A stretch of DNA of 64,000 nt from G963669295 sp963669295 (GCA_963669295.1 OY769938.1:1550001-1614000), one strand, 5' to 3'; shown: positions 7,801-17,157, counted from the stretch's first letter. Notes: generated by a model not told the origin, from the letters alone. Program-made: numbers and translations.

Positions 7801-8164
7801 AGATGGTTAAGTTTCCTGTAATCGTGGGCTCTCTCACTACAATTACATGAAAGGTATTGGTGACCACTGTTCCAGGGTCGCTGCTGCATCGCAGCTCCAC
7901 AGTAAAAGTAGTAGAAGTAGCGGGTGAAGCATCGTAAGAAGCAATCACACTCCATGCTTGCACAACCATACCTCCATCCAATACCTGGTATTCGTAACTT
8001 CCCCCACATGGGCCAACACTACTAAAGTTAATCGTGGTGAAATCGCCTTCGCAAATTAAGGAAGTATCAGGAGCAACATGAACGGCTGTTACTTGTGCCT
8101 CTCCACTGGTTGATATTAAAATTGTAAGAATAACGGTGTAGAGAGCAGCAACAACATTTTTCAT
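4817..8164 (-). CDS. Giant T9SS-exported adhesin with SprB repeats and PKD domains (short paralogue)
   Basis: 1115 aa. Order: signal peptide (about 1-23, ending STSGEAQ); two beta-sandwich segments; a lamin-tail-like segment ('GVILITECGLEGFIGNASAD' to 'NPGNNATYRSWAIIIDD'); then five SprB-type repeats, each ending in a D(A/G)NGC motif; PKD-like domains ('CFWNFGDGNTSNDCNPTHTY', 'YEWIFDQLGTSTD'); and a gliding-motility-associated C-terminal domain beginning 'VYVPNTFTPNGDGVNDYF'. This tail is the type B T9SS sorting signal, so the protein is secreted through the outer membrane and may be surface-attached. It is a close paralogue of the next minus-strand gene but has nine fewer SprB repeats. A clear promoter lies at 8257-8285. 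Confidence 0.88.
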   Translation of the reverse strand: MKNVVAALYTVILTILISTSGEAQVTAVHVAPDTSLICEGDFTTINFSSVGPCGGSYEYQVLDGGMVVQAWSVIASYDASPATSTTFTVELRCSSDPGTVVTNTFHVIVVREPTITGNLTICEGASTALTASGNNGPFEWWDSPNGGNQLSPTDTWNTPVLNANTTAYVQASGVNSNEGVILITECGLEGFIGNASADYMEISNLYNTPVNTTGWVAAISSSYVDINAVNLLPWHLPNSFDECSVVSRNDVFGDPNYWGNNIQWNPGNNATYRSWAIIIDDVGNVIDFVCWGWTAADLAGFNPTINGFNITLGAEWIGDGVDSNCGTQGGVAYSIQRVGNSDNNNMGDFVCQPSTVDVVNPGLVCGWTSTVCRWPVTVTVNPNPTVATSATDALCNGTCTGQVSALGATGTSPYTYDWGGLGIGSPINNVCAGNYNLTVTDANGCTGTGSIVVNEPPPLTVGEASTDETCAGDNDGTITLTGGGGTAGYNYDIGFGAPNGTGAFTNLPPGTYNYTVTDANGCTVTGSITIVVGPSCCPMTNTVASTNPLCAGACDGTITLTENLGAPTVTYSIDGGVTTQTSGNFTNVCAGTYNILIEDGNGCQYIDVVTLTDPPALGGSITTQTDVSCNGVCDGAVTVAGSGGTPPYMYDIGGGAQASGTFNGLCAGANNMTVSDANGCATTAVITVNAPTTLTVNISNDTIICDGGIATITSNGVGGTGPYTYAWNDPNATLGSTLNIGIAGTYTVTVTDANGCMAQASVIVATNTAIIVTAQFDQTICSGETLTISATGGGGSGGPYTYHWTNDDGSGWTASGASVSISPTGTTTYTVTISDGCGSTTTTDQVTVTVHQTPTVNFTVDNTSGCTPVTAGFTNLTDPMLIGNCFWNFGDGNTSNDCNPTHTYQVPGCYDVTLTVVSPDGCMNDTTFTQLICVYEYPQADFVFGPQSANIMEPVVNFSNHSTDAVTYEWIFDQLGTSTDTNPSFTFPGDQPGNYNVCLVAANINNCMDTTCYSVMINDVFLVYVPNTFTPNGDGVNDYFVPVLNGIDPLSYQLSIFDRWGKLVFESHHSNLQWGGAIGGNGETGQQGIYVWKLEVSDATTSKRHTFTGHVTLLR

Positions 8165-8256
8165 TCGAGATTATCTGCTTTTGTTCAACTGTAAAACAAG
8201 ACGGGAGTGGGAAACAATGGTTGTCTTTTCCTTGTGATAATTTTCACTTTTCGTTA

Positions 8257-8285
8257 CAAATTTAACACAAAAGCCTTGTTTTCAA
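8257..8285 (-). promoter_or_regulatory. Promoter of the 1115-aa adhesin gene
   Basis: Minus strand TTG (8283-8285), 18 bases, then TAAATTTG (8257-8264), a perfect TAnnTTTG. It predicts an mRNA leader of about 85-90 bases. The 329-base gap between the two adhesin genes holds only this promoter and the terminator at 8444-8470. Confidence 0.65.
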
Positions 8286-8443
8286 CACATTCCCTGGGGG
8301 CTACAAATGGTCTACATCAGAAAATTGTATCGACACAGCCAGGCCATTAGGCGATAAAACAAACTGTGAGCATGCTGTTGGCAGAAGGCTCATTACCATT
8401 CGACACATGCTAAGAGGTGCATCACGAAATATAATAAACTAAA

Positions 8444-8470
8444 AGTGCGCACCTTGAGCAGGTGCGCACT
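8444..8470 (-). terminator. Terminator of the 1817-aa adhesin gene
   Basis: Perfect ten-base-pair inverted repeat AGTGCGCACC/GGTGCGCACT with a seven-base loop, followed on the minus strand by TTTAGTTTATT. It lies 24 bases past the stop of the large adhesin and separates the two paralogues into independent transcripts. Confidence 0.75.
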
Positions 8471-8493
8471 GAATTCAAAATAGCATTTATCTT

Positions 8494-11400
8494 TTAGCGC
8501 AACAATGTAACGTGCCCTGTGAGGGTGTGCTGCTTATTGGTAGAAGCATCGGTGACTGCCAACTTCCACACATATACATCTTGCTTGCCCATTTCGTTAT
8601 TGCCCTTGATGGAGCCGCCCCATTGTAGGGTAGGATGATAGCTTTCAAATACCAACTCTCCCCATCGGTCGAAAACCAGGAATTGGTATGACAAGGGATC
8701 TATTCCATTGAGCACTGGTGCAAAATAATCGTTTACACCATCACCATCGGGCGTAAAGGCATTCGGTACGTACACCAAAAATGCATCGTCGATGATAACG
8801 TTGTAGCAAATGGTGTCTACACAATTGCTGGCGCTGGTGGCTACCAAACAAACATTGTAGTTGCCGGGTTGATCGCCAGGGAAGGTAAACGATGGATCGG
8901 CATCGGTAGATGTTCCCAATTGATCAAAAATCCACTCGTAAGTTACCGCATTGGTAGAGTAGTTGCTAAAGTTGATGGTGGGGTTCAATATGTTGGCCGG
9001 TTGCGGACCAAATATGAAGTCGGCCTGCGGATAGGCGTATACACAAATCATTTGCGTGAAGGTAGTGTCTCCCACACAACCATCGGGCGACGTTACTGTT
9101 AAGGTAACATCGTAGCACCCGGGGGTGTAATATGTGTGCGTTGGGTTGCAATCGTTAGAAGTATTGCCATCGCCAAAGTCCCAGAAACAATTGCCTGTTA
9201 ATAACGGGTCGGTAAGGTTGGTGAACCCTGCTGTTACCGGAGTACATCCCGAAATGTTATCGGCAGCAAAATTTACTGTTGGCACCTGGTTTACTGTAAT
9301 GGTTACCTGTGCCGTGGTAGTAATTGAGCCGCAGTTATCACTTACTGTTACCGTATAGGTAGTGGTGGTGGTAGGGGCAACACTTAACGAGCCTCCTGTT
9401 GCAGTCCATCCCGAACCATCGTCGTTGATCCAGTCGTATGTGTATGGCCCTCCGTTTCCTCCTCCACCGGTGGCCGAAATGATGGCTGCTTCACCCGGGC
9501 AAATGGCTTGATCGGTTTGAGCCGTTACGGTAAGTGGTGGGTTCATGGTAATGGTAACACTTGCTTGTGCCGTACAACCATTGGCATCGGTTACGGTTAC
9601 GGTATAGGTGCCGGCCGTACCCATGTTCATAGTGTTGGTTGGTGTAGCGTTAGGGTCATCCCACACATAGGTGTAAGGAAAGGTGCCCCCTACTCCATTG
9701 CTGGTCATGGTGGCCATGCCTCCATCGCAAATGGTAGTGTCGTTGCTAATGTTTACTGTTAGTACTGCTGGCGAATTTACTGTAGCCACATCGCTAGCCG
9801 AACAGCCATTAGCATCTTGCACTACAATGTCGTAGTTACCAGCACACAGTCCGTTAAATACATTGCTGGCCTGGAAGGTAGCACCATTGTCGATGCTAAA
9901 TTGCGACGCCAGCGGGGCATCGATGGTGATGGTGCCTGCACAATCGCCATTACAAAGCTCGTCGGTAACCGTTACATTGTCTACCGTTACAGCTGCCGGC
10001 CCTGAAATGGGGAAGGCCAGGGTATCGATGATACATCCGTTGGCATCCTCTACAATAAGGTCGTAAATACCAGTACATAAGTTTGTTTCGTTTGGTGTGT
10101 TGTTGGCACTGCTCGACCAGGTGTAGTCGTAAGGGGTTACCCCACCACCTGGAATTACAATAGCAAAGCCATCGCATGCGCCAGCACAGGTTTCGTCAAA
10201 TGCTGAGAAGGTAATGGTAAGCTGTGTAGGCTCGGTAAGTGTTTCCTGTCCGGTAACGGTACAGCCATTACCATCTTGCACCACCACATCGTAAGTGCCG
10301 GCCATCAATCCGTTGAATACATTTCCTACCTGCCAGGTGGCGCCATTGTCGATGGAGTACTGATAAGGGCCTCCATCACCACCCTGGGCAGTGATGTCGA
10401 TTACGCCAGTACCATCTTGAAAACAGGGCAAATCTGTTAGCGCAGCAGTATACGACATAACGGGCGGATCGGTTAAGGTTACCTGGGCGTATACCTGACA
10501 GCCATTGGCGTCTTCTACCACCAGGTCGTAAGTGCCATCGCATAATCCATTGAAAGCGTTGCCCGCCTGGAAGGTGGCGCCATTGTCTACCGAATATTGT
10601 AGTGGGCTGGTTCCTCCACTTGCAGTAATGGTTACCGTGCCATCGCAAGCAGCATTACACAACGGGTCGGTGAAGGCAGTGTTGTCGATCACTGGTGCCG
10701 CCTGATTGACCACAGCAATGTTCATGGTAGCGGTACAACCGTTGGCATCTTCTACCACTACGTCGTAGTTGCCCGCTAATAACCCATTCAATGCATTGCC
10801 GGTCTGGAAGGTAGCTCCGTTATCGCTACTATATTGGTAGGGCGATACGCCTGCAGTTACGGTTACAGTAATGCTCCCATCCGCATTGCCGCAAGTGGCA
10901 TCTTGCACCGCAGTGGTGAAGGCTACTGCTGCCGGATCGGTTAATACTTCTGTTATACTAAAGCTACATCCGTTGGCATCTTGTACCACTAAGTCGTAGC
11001 TGCCTGCTGCCAATCCGGTAAAAGAAGTACCGGCCTGCCAGGTGGCTCCATTATCGTTGCTAAATTGGTAGGGGGATGTGCCTCCCGATGGGATGAATAT
11101 TAAGCTTCCATCCGTAAATCCATTACAAGTAGGATCGGTTACTGTAGCCGTTAAATCCAATGCTGGAGGTTCGTTGATGGTAGCGTTTACGGTAGTTTGG
11201 CAACCGTTTGCATCTTCAATGGTAATGGTGTAACTGCCTTGTGCAAGTGTACCAAAGGTGCCCGAAGCCTGGAAAGTGGTACCGCCATCGCTTGAGTACT
11301 GGTAAGGAGATGTTCCTCCTGAAGCCGAAACGGTTAAGCTTCCGTTGTTGCCTCCGTTACATAATACATCTACCGTAGCGTCTAACGACCCTACCACTGC

Positions 11401-13947
11401 AGTGGGCTCGGTAATGGCAACTGCTACAGGGAACTGACAGCCGTTCGCATCTTCTGCAATCACGGTGTAGTTGCCCGCAGTTAATCCGCCAAAGGTGCCT
11501 GAGGCCTGGAAAGTCGCTCCCCCATCGTTGGAGTATTGGTAGGGCGATACACTTCCCGATGCCGATACGGTGACCGAGCCGTCGTTGCCGCCAAAGCAGC
11601 TTACGTTCACTTGCACATCAATTTGTGCGGTAATGCCGCTCATGTCCATAATGGTTACAGGCACGGTAACCTGGCAACCGTTAATGTCTTCTACAATTAC
11701 TGAGTATGCCCCAGCACCGAGGTTGCTGAATACTCCTGATCCCTGCCAGGTAGCACCACCATCCATTGAATATTGATAGCCGGGGGTTCCGTTGGCGCCT
11801 GCTATTTCAAATGCTCCGTTGGTGTTGCCACAGGTAGCATCGGTAGTGCTTACCACTGCACCCGTTACTGCGGTAGGTTCGGTAATGGTTACGTTAACCA
11901 CATAGGTGCATCCGTTGGCATCAGATACAGTAACGTTATTCGCACCAGCACAAAGTCCGTTGAAAGTGCCTGAGGCTTGTGCCCCTCCTCCAATGTCGTA
12001 CATGTAAGGAGTGGTTCCGCCACTTCCTGCTACTGTTACCACGCCATCGCATACTCCATTGCAGCTTACATCGGTTTGGGTAGTAATGCTACCGCCCAAT
12101 GCGGGTGGGTCGGTAAGGGTCACTACATCGATGTACTGACAGCCGTTCCCATCTTCTATTAATATGTTGTAAGTGCCTGCACAAACATTGGTAAAGTTCC
12201 CCGACGTTTGCGTGGTTACTCCACCGTCGATGCTATAGGTTACGGTAGGCGCTCCAAGGTTTTCTGTTAAGGTGATGGTACCATCGCATGCCCCTGCACA
12301 AAGTGGGTTGGTAGAGGCTACCGTGTTGGTCATCGGGCAGCAGCTTGGCCCTACCACAATGGTAATGGAACCGGTTACGGTACAGCCGTTAGCATCGGTT
12401 ACTGTGTAGTTGTATGTACCTGGAGGCAGGTTGGTAAATGCTCCCGTGGTATTAGGGGCTCCATAGCCAATGTCGTAATTGTATCCTGCTGTTCCGCCAC
12501 CACCGGTAAGGGTAATGGTGCCGTCGTTATCGCCAGCACAAGTTTCATCGGTACTTGCTTCGCCCACCGTTAATGGGGGGGGCTCGTTTACCACGATGCT
12601 TCCCGTTCCGGTGCAACCATTGGCATCGGTTACAGTAAGGTTGTAGTTTCCTGCACACACGTTGTTGATGGGCGATCCTATTCCCAGCCCTCCCCAGTCG
12701 TAAGTGTAGGGTGATGTTCCGGTAGCGCCTAAAGCCGATACCTGTCCGGTGCATGTTCCGTTGCAAAGGGCATCGGTAGCTGCAGTAGCCACAGTAGGGT
12801 TAGGGTTTACAGTAATGGTTACCGGCCAGCGGCAAACCACGGGAGTCCATCCGCATACCAGGCCTGGGTTCACTACATCTACGGTAGATGGTTGACATAC
12901 AAAGTCGCCCATGTTATTGTTGTCGCTATTTCCAATCCGTTGGATGCTGTATGCCACACCACCCTGGGTGGTACAATTGGCATCTACCCCGTTGCCGGTC
13001 CATTCGGCACCAAGCGTAATTGGAAAGCCATTGATGGTAGGGTTAAAACCCGCTAAATCAGCGGCCGTCCACCCCCAACAAGCAAAGTCAACCACGTTGC
13101 CTACATCGTCGATAATGATGGCCCAACTTCTATAAGTGGCGTTGTTGCCAGGGTTCCACAAAATATTGTTGCCCCAGTAGTTGGGATCACCACTAATGTC
13201 GTTTCTCGATACTACCGAACACGCGTTGAACGAGTTGGGGAGGTTCCATAAAATGGTGTTTACCGAGTTGATGTTGGTATAAGAATTACTTACCGCAGCT
13301 ACCCATCCGGTAGTGTTTACCGGGGTGGTGTATAAGTTAGAGATTTCGAGGTAGTCGGCACTGGCATTTCCCGTAAAACCTTCCAGCCCACATTCGGTTA
13401 TCAAAATAACTCCCTGGCTGGAGCCCGATCCCGATGCTTGTGTGTATACGGTGGTGTCGGCATTCAGTACCGGGGTGTTCCATGTGTTGGTAGCCGATAT
13501 TTGATTGCCTCCATTGGGGCTGTCCCACCATTCGAAAGGGGCGTTGTTGCCACTGGCAGTTAATGTAGTAGAATTTCCAGCACAAAGGGTTAGGTTACCC
13601 GTTACGGTAGGCTCTTCCACTACAATGACGTGGAAGGTATTGGTTACCACTGTTCCTGGAGTAGAGCTGCATCGCAACTCCACAGTAAAAGTAGTAGATG
13701 TAGTGGGTGAAGCATTGTATGAAGCGGTAGTGCTCCATGCTTGCATGATTGTTCCCCCATCCAATACCTGGTATTCATAATTTCCCCCACAAGTACCAAC
13801 ACCACTGAAGTTGATGGTAGTGAAATCACCTTCGCAAATTAGGGAAGTATCGGGGGCAACGTTAACGGCTGTAACTTGTGCCAACAGGGTGGTTGACATG
13901 AAGCTGCAAAGCACCGCAATGTAGAGAGTAGCAGCAATCTTTTTCAT
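8494..13947 (-). CDS. Giant T9SS-exported adhesin with about 14 SprB repeats (long paralogue)
   Basis: 1817 aa. Signal peptide (ending STTLLAQ), then the same N-terminal and lamin-tail-like segments as its neighbour. A long central array holds SprB-type repeats of about 75-80 aa; I count 14 'D(A/G/I)NGC' repeat ends against five in the paralogue. PKD-like domains and a gliding-motility-associated C-terminal domain ('VYVPNAFTPDGDGVNDYF') follow. SprB repeats occur in gliding adhesins moved along the cell surface in Flavobacteriia, so a role in adhesion or motility is likely but inferred. N- and C-terminal parts are clearly divergent from the paralogue, yet some internal stretches are almost identical at DNA level, pointing to gene conversion. 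Confidence 0.88.
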   Translation of the reverse strand: MKKIAATLYIAVLCSFMSTTLLAQVTAVNVAPDTSLICEGDFTTINFSGVGTCGGNYEYQVLDGGTIMQAWSTTASYNASPTTSTTFTVELRCSSTPGTVVTNTFHVIVVEEPTVTGNLTLCAGNSTTLTASGNNAPFEWWDSPNGGNQISATNTWNTPVLNADTTVYTQASGSGSSQGVILITECGLEGFTGNASADYLEISNLYTTPVNTTGWVAAVSNSYTNINSVNTILWNLPNSFNACSVVSRNDISGDPNYWGNNILWNPGNNATYRSWAIIIDDVGNVVDFACWGWTAADLAGFNPTINGFPITLGAEWTGNGVDANCTTQGGVAYSIQRIGNSDNNNMGDFVCQPSTVDVVNPGLVCGWTPVVCRWPVTITVNPNPTVATAATDALCNGTCTGQVSALGATGTSPYTYDWGGLGIGSPINNVCAGNYNLTVTDANGCTGTGSIVVNEPPPLTVGEASTDETCAGDNDGTITLTGGGGTAGYNYDIGYGAPNTTGAFTNLPPGTYNYTVTDANGCTVTGSITIVVGPSCCPMTNTVASTNPLCAGACDGTITLTENLGAPTVTYSIDGGVTTQTSGNFTNVCAGTYNILIEDGNGCQYIDVVTLTDPPALGGSITTQTDVSCNGVCDGVVTVAGSGGTTPYMYDIGGGAQASGTFNGLCAGANNVTVSDANGCTYVVNVTITEPTAVTGAVVSTTDATCGNTNGAFEIAGANGTPGYQYSMDGGATWQGSGVFSNLGAGAYSVIVEDINGCQVTVPVTIMDMSGITAQIDVQVNVSCFGGNDGSVTVSASGSVSPYQYSNDGGATFQASGTFGGLTAGNYTVIAEDANGCQFPVAVAITEPTAVVGSLDATVDVLCNGGNNGSLTVSASGGTSPYQYSSDGGTTFQASGTFGTLAQGSYTITIEDANGCQTTVNATINEPPALDLTATVTDPTCNGFTDGSLIFIPSGGTSPYQFSNDNGATWQAGTSFTGLAAGSYDLVVQDANGCSFSITEVLTDPAAVAFTTAVQDATCGNADGSITVTVTAGVSPYQYSSDNGATFQTGNALNGLLAGNYDVVVEDANGCTATMNIAVVNQAAPVIDNTAFTDPLCNAACDGTVTITASGGTSPLQYSVDNGATFQAGNAFNGLCDGTYDLVVEDANGCQVYAQVTLTDPPVMSYTAALTDLPCFQDGTGVIDITAQGGDGGPYQYSIDNGATWQVGNVFNGLMAGTYDVVVQDGNGCTVTGQETLTEPTQLTITFSAFDETCAGACDGFAIVIPGGGVTPYDYTWSSSANNTPNETNLCTGIYDLIVEDANGCIIDTLAFPISGPAAVTVDNVTVTDELCNGDCAGTITIDAPLASQFSIDNGATFQASNVFNGLCAGNYDIVVQDANGCSASDVATVNSPAVLTVNISNDTTICDGGMATMTSNGVGGTFPYTYVWDDPNATPTNTMNMGTAGTYTVTVTDANGCTAQASVTITMNPPLTVTAQTDQAICPGEAAIISATGGGGNGGPYTYDWINDDGSGWTATGGSLSVAPTTTTTYTVTVSDNCGSITTTAQVTITVNQVPTVNFAADNISGCTPVTAGFTNLTDPLLTGNCFWDFGDGNTSNDCNPTHTYYTPGCYDVTLTVTSPDGCVGDTTFTQMICVYAYPQADFIFGPQPANILNPTINFSNYSTNAVTYEWIFDQLGTSTDADPSFTFPGDQPGNYNVCLVATSASNCVDTICYNVIIDDAFLVYVPNAFTPDGDGVNDYFAPVLNGIDPLSYQFLVFDRWGELVFESYHPTLQWGGSIKGNNEMGKQDVYVWKLAVTDASTNKQHTLTGHVTLLR

Positions 13948-14351
13948 TTGAGGTTCCTTTTATACGACTAGTAGCGTGTTTGTTAGACGTAAGGAGGGGT
14001 AAAAGGTTGTCTTAAAACAGTGACCTATTTAACTCGCTGCATAATTTTTTAACAACTACACTTTTTTCTTAACAGCCAACAGCATTGAATTTTGGTCGGG
14101 TTGCAACACCCAAACCTTACGAGTAAAGCACTTGAAAAGGTACAAAAATTTGTTGAATATGCAAGGAGTTAGTCCTCATGGTTTCCCATGATGTACACCA
14201 ATGCTGTAAGAAGTAATGTGCTGCGAAGCGATCAACCATCTGCCTTGCGCCCTGGGTTTTCTGACTTTTGTCAGCTTTTCATGGTTGATTCAGTAATTTT
14301 ACTCAGGCAATCTCCGTAAATTCACTGATGCCTTCCCCTATTCATTTGCCT
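13948..14351. other. Intergenic region between divergent genes
   Basis: About 400 bases with no gene. Ahead of the minus-strand adhesin I see only a weak promoter candidate (TTAAATAGG on the minus strand near 14026-14034). Nothing repeated or strongly structured is visible. Confidence 0.4.
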
Positions 14352-14359
14352 TAATTTTG
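14352..14359 (+). promoter_or_regulatory. -7 element (TAATTTTG) before the small secreted protein
   Basis: Exact TAnnTTTG match 23 bases before the ATG at 14383, giving a short leader of about 15-18 bases. The upstream -33 element is not obvious. Confidence 0.45.
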
Positions 14360-14382
14360 TAGCGCACTCTCAATTATTGCAC

Positions 14383-14841
14383 ATGGTTAGGCATTTGTTC
14401 TCTCTATTGCTGCTGCTTTATTTTTCATTAACAGGGTTCGGTCAGCAATCGGTGACCGGAACTACTTTCATTTGCAAGGTCGACTCCATTGTATTAAGCG
14501 CTACCTCTTCTACCGTTTATTTTAATGTAGTGAACCGCAAAAAGGCTCCTGGCAACTATACCATTCATCATTCGGGCAATGTGTTGCATCATGCCACGCT
14601 TCAAGTAGATACCATCGATTTTCCTGGCCAACAAAAACAGCCGGTAGTGGTACAGGCGTTGAACAACAATGAGGTAGGTATTTCTTGTGGTCATACTGGG
14701 ATATTGATGAAAAGACGCAGCAACTACCGCCAAATGCTGTTGCCCGATTACTACCTCAACCAAAAGACCGGGCGGTATGCTTTTTTCATTTTCGACGCCA
14801 TTTCTACCTCTACTTATAAGAAGTTGATTAAGTACAGATAG
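14383..14841 (+). CDS. Small secreted hypothetical protein
   Basis: 152 aa. Signal peptide at residues 1-19 (MVRHLFSLLLLLYFSLTGFG), cleaved before QQ. The mature part is beta-rich and contains two Cys. No family recognised. An upstream in-frame TTG at 14377 is possible, but the ATG at 14383 fits the signal peptide and promoter spacing better. It is followed 82 bases later by another secreted protein on the same strand. Confidence 0.6.
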   Translation: MVRHLFSLLLLLYFSLTGFGQQSVTGTTFICKVDSIVLSATSSTVYFNVVNRKKAPGNYTIHHSGNVLHHATLQVDTIDFPGQQKQPVVVQALNNNEVGISCGHTGILMKRRSNYRQMLLPDYYLNQKTGRYAFFIFDAISTSTYKKLIKYR

Positions 14842-14923
14842 TTTGTTTTGCCTGTGATTAATGGTAACTTTAATGGGTGTTGATGAGTACTCCTCATCAA
14901 CCGTCTTTTAGAACATCTGTACC

Positions 14924-15433
14924 ATGCTACGCTTTTTGCTCCTTTTTCCTGTATTCTTTTTGCTGCTGCACAGCCCAGGCTTACTGGCGCAAAGCTACAC
15001 CATCGAATGCAACGACGAGGGGTGTAAAGGCAGCTATTCAGGACCTGAGTTTGTGGGGCGCGACGATGTGGCTCACCAGTTTTCCAACCACATGTCGAAC
15101 CGGGTGGGTGATGAACTCAAAGCCTTGTACGACCAGGGAAAATACCGAAAGGTAGATTTATCCAACATCCAAATGACCACTCAAAATATGGACCATAAGG
15201 GGAATGTGGTGTATTCGCTGCACCTTCCATTTGTGGCTGTATCTAAGGCTTGTGAAGCGGCCACTGCTTTTGATCATCGCGGCGGTTGGGGGCACCAAAT
15301 TACCCGGGCAAGTGTATTACACACGTTTAGAAAGAAAGTTGATGTGGAAGTGGTGGAGTTGAACACCCCGGAGGGGTTGCAAGAATTTTGGGTGCAGTGG
15401 AAGCACGAATCGAGGCAATCGCATTGCAAGTAA
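14924..15433 (+). CDS. Secreted hypothetical protein
   Basis: 169 aa with a classic signal peptide (residues 1-22, hydrophobic core FLLLFPVFFLLLH, cleavage after LLAQ). The mature region has Cys residues in 'ECNDEGCKG' and one near the C-terminus ('SHCK'), possibly disulfide-bonded after export. No family recognised. The codon usage and signal peptide support a real gene. Confidence 0.6.
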   Translation: MLRFLLLFPVFFLLLHSPGLLAQSYTIECNDEGCKGSYSGPEFVGRDDVAHQFSNHMSNRVGDELKALYDQGKYRKVDLSNIQMTTQNMDHKGNVVYSLHLPFVAVSKACEAATAFDHRGGWGHQITRASVLHTFRKKVDVEVVELNTPEGLQEFWVQWKHESRQSHCK

Positions 15434-15792
15434 CAACCAATTCCGAAGAAGGGTTGGGGGCGCTTTGGGGCGATTGTATGCCCTTACTTCCTCCCCCGGA
15501 ATGTGGGTTGGGTTTGCACTGCTACGGGTGTGCATTCAATATGTGGCGAAAGCAATGCTTTACGACCTGGCCTTTGCGATACGTTTAGTTGGTGACAGCG
15601 GTAGAACACGTGGCGTGTATTATTGTAACGTTGCTGGTTATGAGGTTATTGCATGCCTCCTCAATTATTCTGCATTCGTCATGCTGTTGGTTGGGTTTAA
15701 CATCACATCTCCCCCTTTTTATCAAAAAATGAAACACCTTTCCTGTGAGAGCAGGTATACTTTAACAACACTTTTTACTAAAACCTCAAGCC
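15434..15792. other. Intergenic region without a supported gene
   Basis: About 360 bases. Open frames run through it but have poor composition and overlap the real signal-peptide start at 15793. I see no strong promoter, hairpin or repeat. Confidence 0.4.
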
Positions 15793-17157
15793 ATGCAAAC
15801 CATCCGCCATTTACTTCTGATCTTGCTATGTTATTGTGCTTTGCCAACGTTAGCACAAAACTTACTCCCCTCTATTGGGGTAGGCAGCTTGCCCAACGAT
15901 GCCGACCCTACTTGTTATTTCCAGTGTTCCATTGATCCTGATGGCACCTTTATGCAAGTGGGACCACAAGTGGGCGAAATGATGCCTGACTTTACATTGT
16001 ACGACATCAACAACAACCCGTTTAACCTGCAAGCCGCCCTGCAGTTGGGCAAGCCGGTATTGCTGCTTGGGGGCAGCTATACCTGTGGCTACTTCCGCAG
16101 CAAACGCAACCTCATCAATAACATTGTAGCCACCTACCCCAACGAAATTACAGTAGCCATTGTTTATACCATTGAAGCACACCCCGAAAACGATTCGAGC
16201 ATTTACTTTTGCGACTTCAACCAACTGCAAAGCAACCTCAACCAGGGCATTTTGTACGACATGGCCACCACCTACGGACAGCGCAAAGCCACGGCTACCG
16301 ATATGCTCAACAACCTCAATTTCAATGCTCCGGTATACCTTGATGGCCCTTGCAACGAATGGTTGAGCTACTTTGGGCCGGCCCCCAGCAACGCCTATTT
16401 GGTTGACACCAGCGGAGTAATTTTTGCCAAGCACGGCTGGTTCAATACCGCCCCCAACAACATATACAACGACATTGACAGCCTGTTGGGCAACGGCAGC
16501 AACCCACCCAATCCGTTAGACGGCACTTTTACATGGAGCATTGCAGACAGCATGGCCTACGGAACACCAGGGCAGGAAATCATTGCCTATGGCAATTTGA
16601 AAAACCTCTCTTCAGGCGATGCCATGATTGAAATTGTAAGAGAAGTTAATAACATGCCCTCGCAAGGGTGGGCTTCTTCCATGTGTGTAGATTTGTGCCT
16701 CCCTCCTACCGCCGATACCACATTGCTGTTGCTTGAAAAAGATAGTATTGAAGACTTTCACATGCACTTCTATACCGATCAAGTGCCCAATACCGGCAGT
16801 GTAAAAATATCGTTCCGCAACCTCAACGACCCTAACAACCGGGTAGAGCAATGGTTTTATGGCACTACCACTGCCACGGGTATAGCTCCCCTTGCCGTAC
16901 AACCTTCTGATGTATTGATTTATCCCAACCCTGGCAACGGACAGGGGCAGCTACAGATCAACTCCAACGCAGTGGATTTTACCACTTCTATTGCCATGAA
17001 AGTATACCACCTCAACGGGCAATTGGTAGAGCAATTCAACTTTACCGGCCAGGGACCGCATGCTTTTGCCTTGCGCCAACCTGCTCCGGGAATATACAGC
17101 TACCAGTTGTTTGGAGAAGCAGCATATTTGACATCGGGAAAATTGGTGGTGCGATGA
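15793..17157 (+). CDS. Secreted deiodinase-like thioredoxin-fold protein with T9SS tail
   Basis: 454 aa. Signal peptide (1-21, ending LPTLA). Residues about 60-230 form a thioredoxin-fold domain. 'GKPVLLLGGSYTCGYFRS' (87-104) matches the active-site loop of iodothyronine-deiodinase-like proteins, with Cys98 at the place of the catalytic Sec/Cys. 'VYTIEAHPEND' (124-134) matches the deiodinase 'EAH' motif. A beta-rich middle (about 240-360) follows, and then a type A T9SS sorting domain ('VLIYPNPGNGQGQLQI' to 'GKLVVR'). It is probably an extracellular thiol/redox protein; the substrate is unknown, and hormone deiodination is not implied. Confidence 0.78.
   Translation: MQTIRHLLLILLCYCALPTLAQNLLPSIGVGSLPNDADPTCYFQCSIDPDGTFMQVGPQVGEMMPDFTLYDINNNPFNLQAALQLGKPVLLLGGSYTCGYFRSKRNLINNIVATYPNEITVAIVYTIEAHPENDSSIYFCDFNQLQSNLNQGILYDMATTYGQRKATATDMLNNLNFNAPVYLDGPCNEWLSYFGPAPSNAYLVDTSGVIFAKHGWFNTAPNNIYNDIDSLLGNGSNPPNPLDGTFTWSIADSMAYGTPGQEIIAYGNLKNLSSGDAMIEIVREVNNMPSQGWASSMCVDLCLPPTADTTLLLLEKDSIEDFHMHFYTDQVPNTGSVKISFRNLNDPNNRVEQWFYGTTTATGIAPLAVQPSDVLIYPNPGNGQGQLQINSNAVDFTTSIAMKVYHLNGQLVEQFNFTGQGPHAFALRQPAPGIYSYQLFGEAAYLTSGKLVVR

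Noticed and set aside
15465..15935. 156-codon plus-strand frame
   Set aside because: It overlaps the signal-peptide start of the T9SS protein at 15793 in another frame and has unlikely amino-acid content.
14383..17157. Mobile element or genomic island around the small secreted proteins
   Set aside because: No integrase, transposase, flanking repeats or tRNA target is visible.
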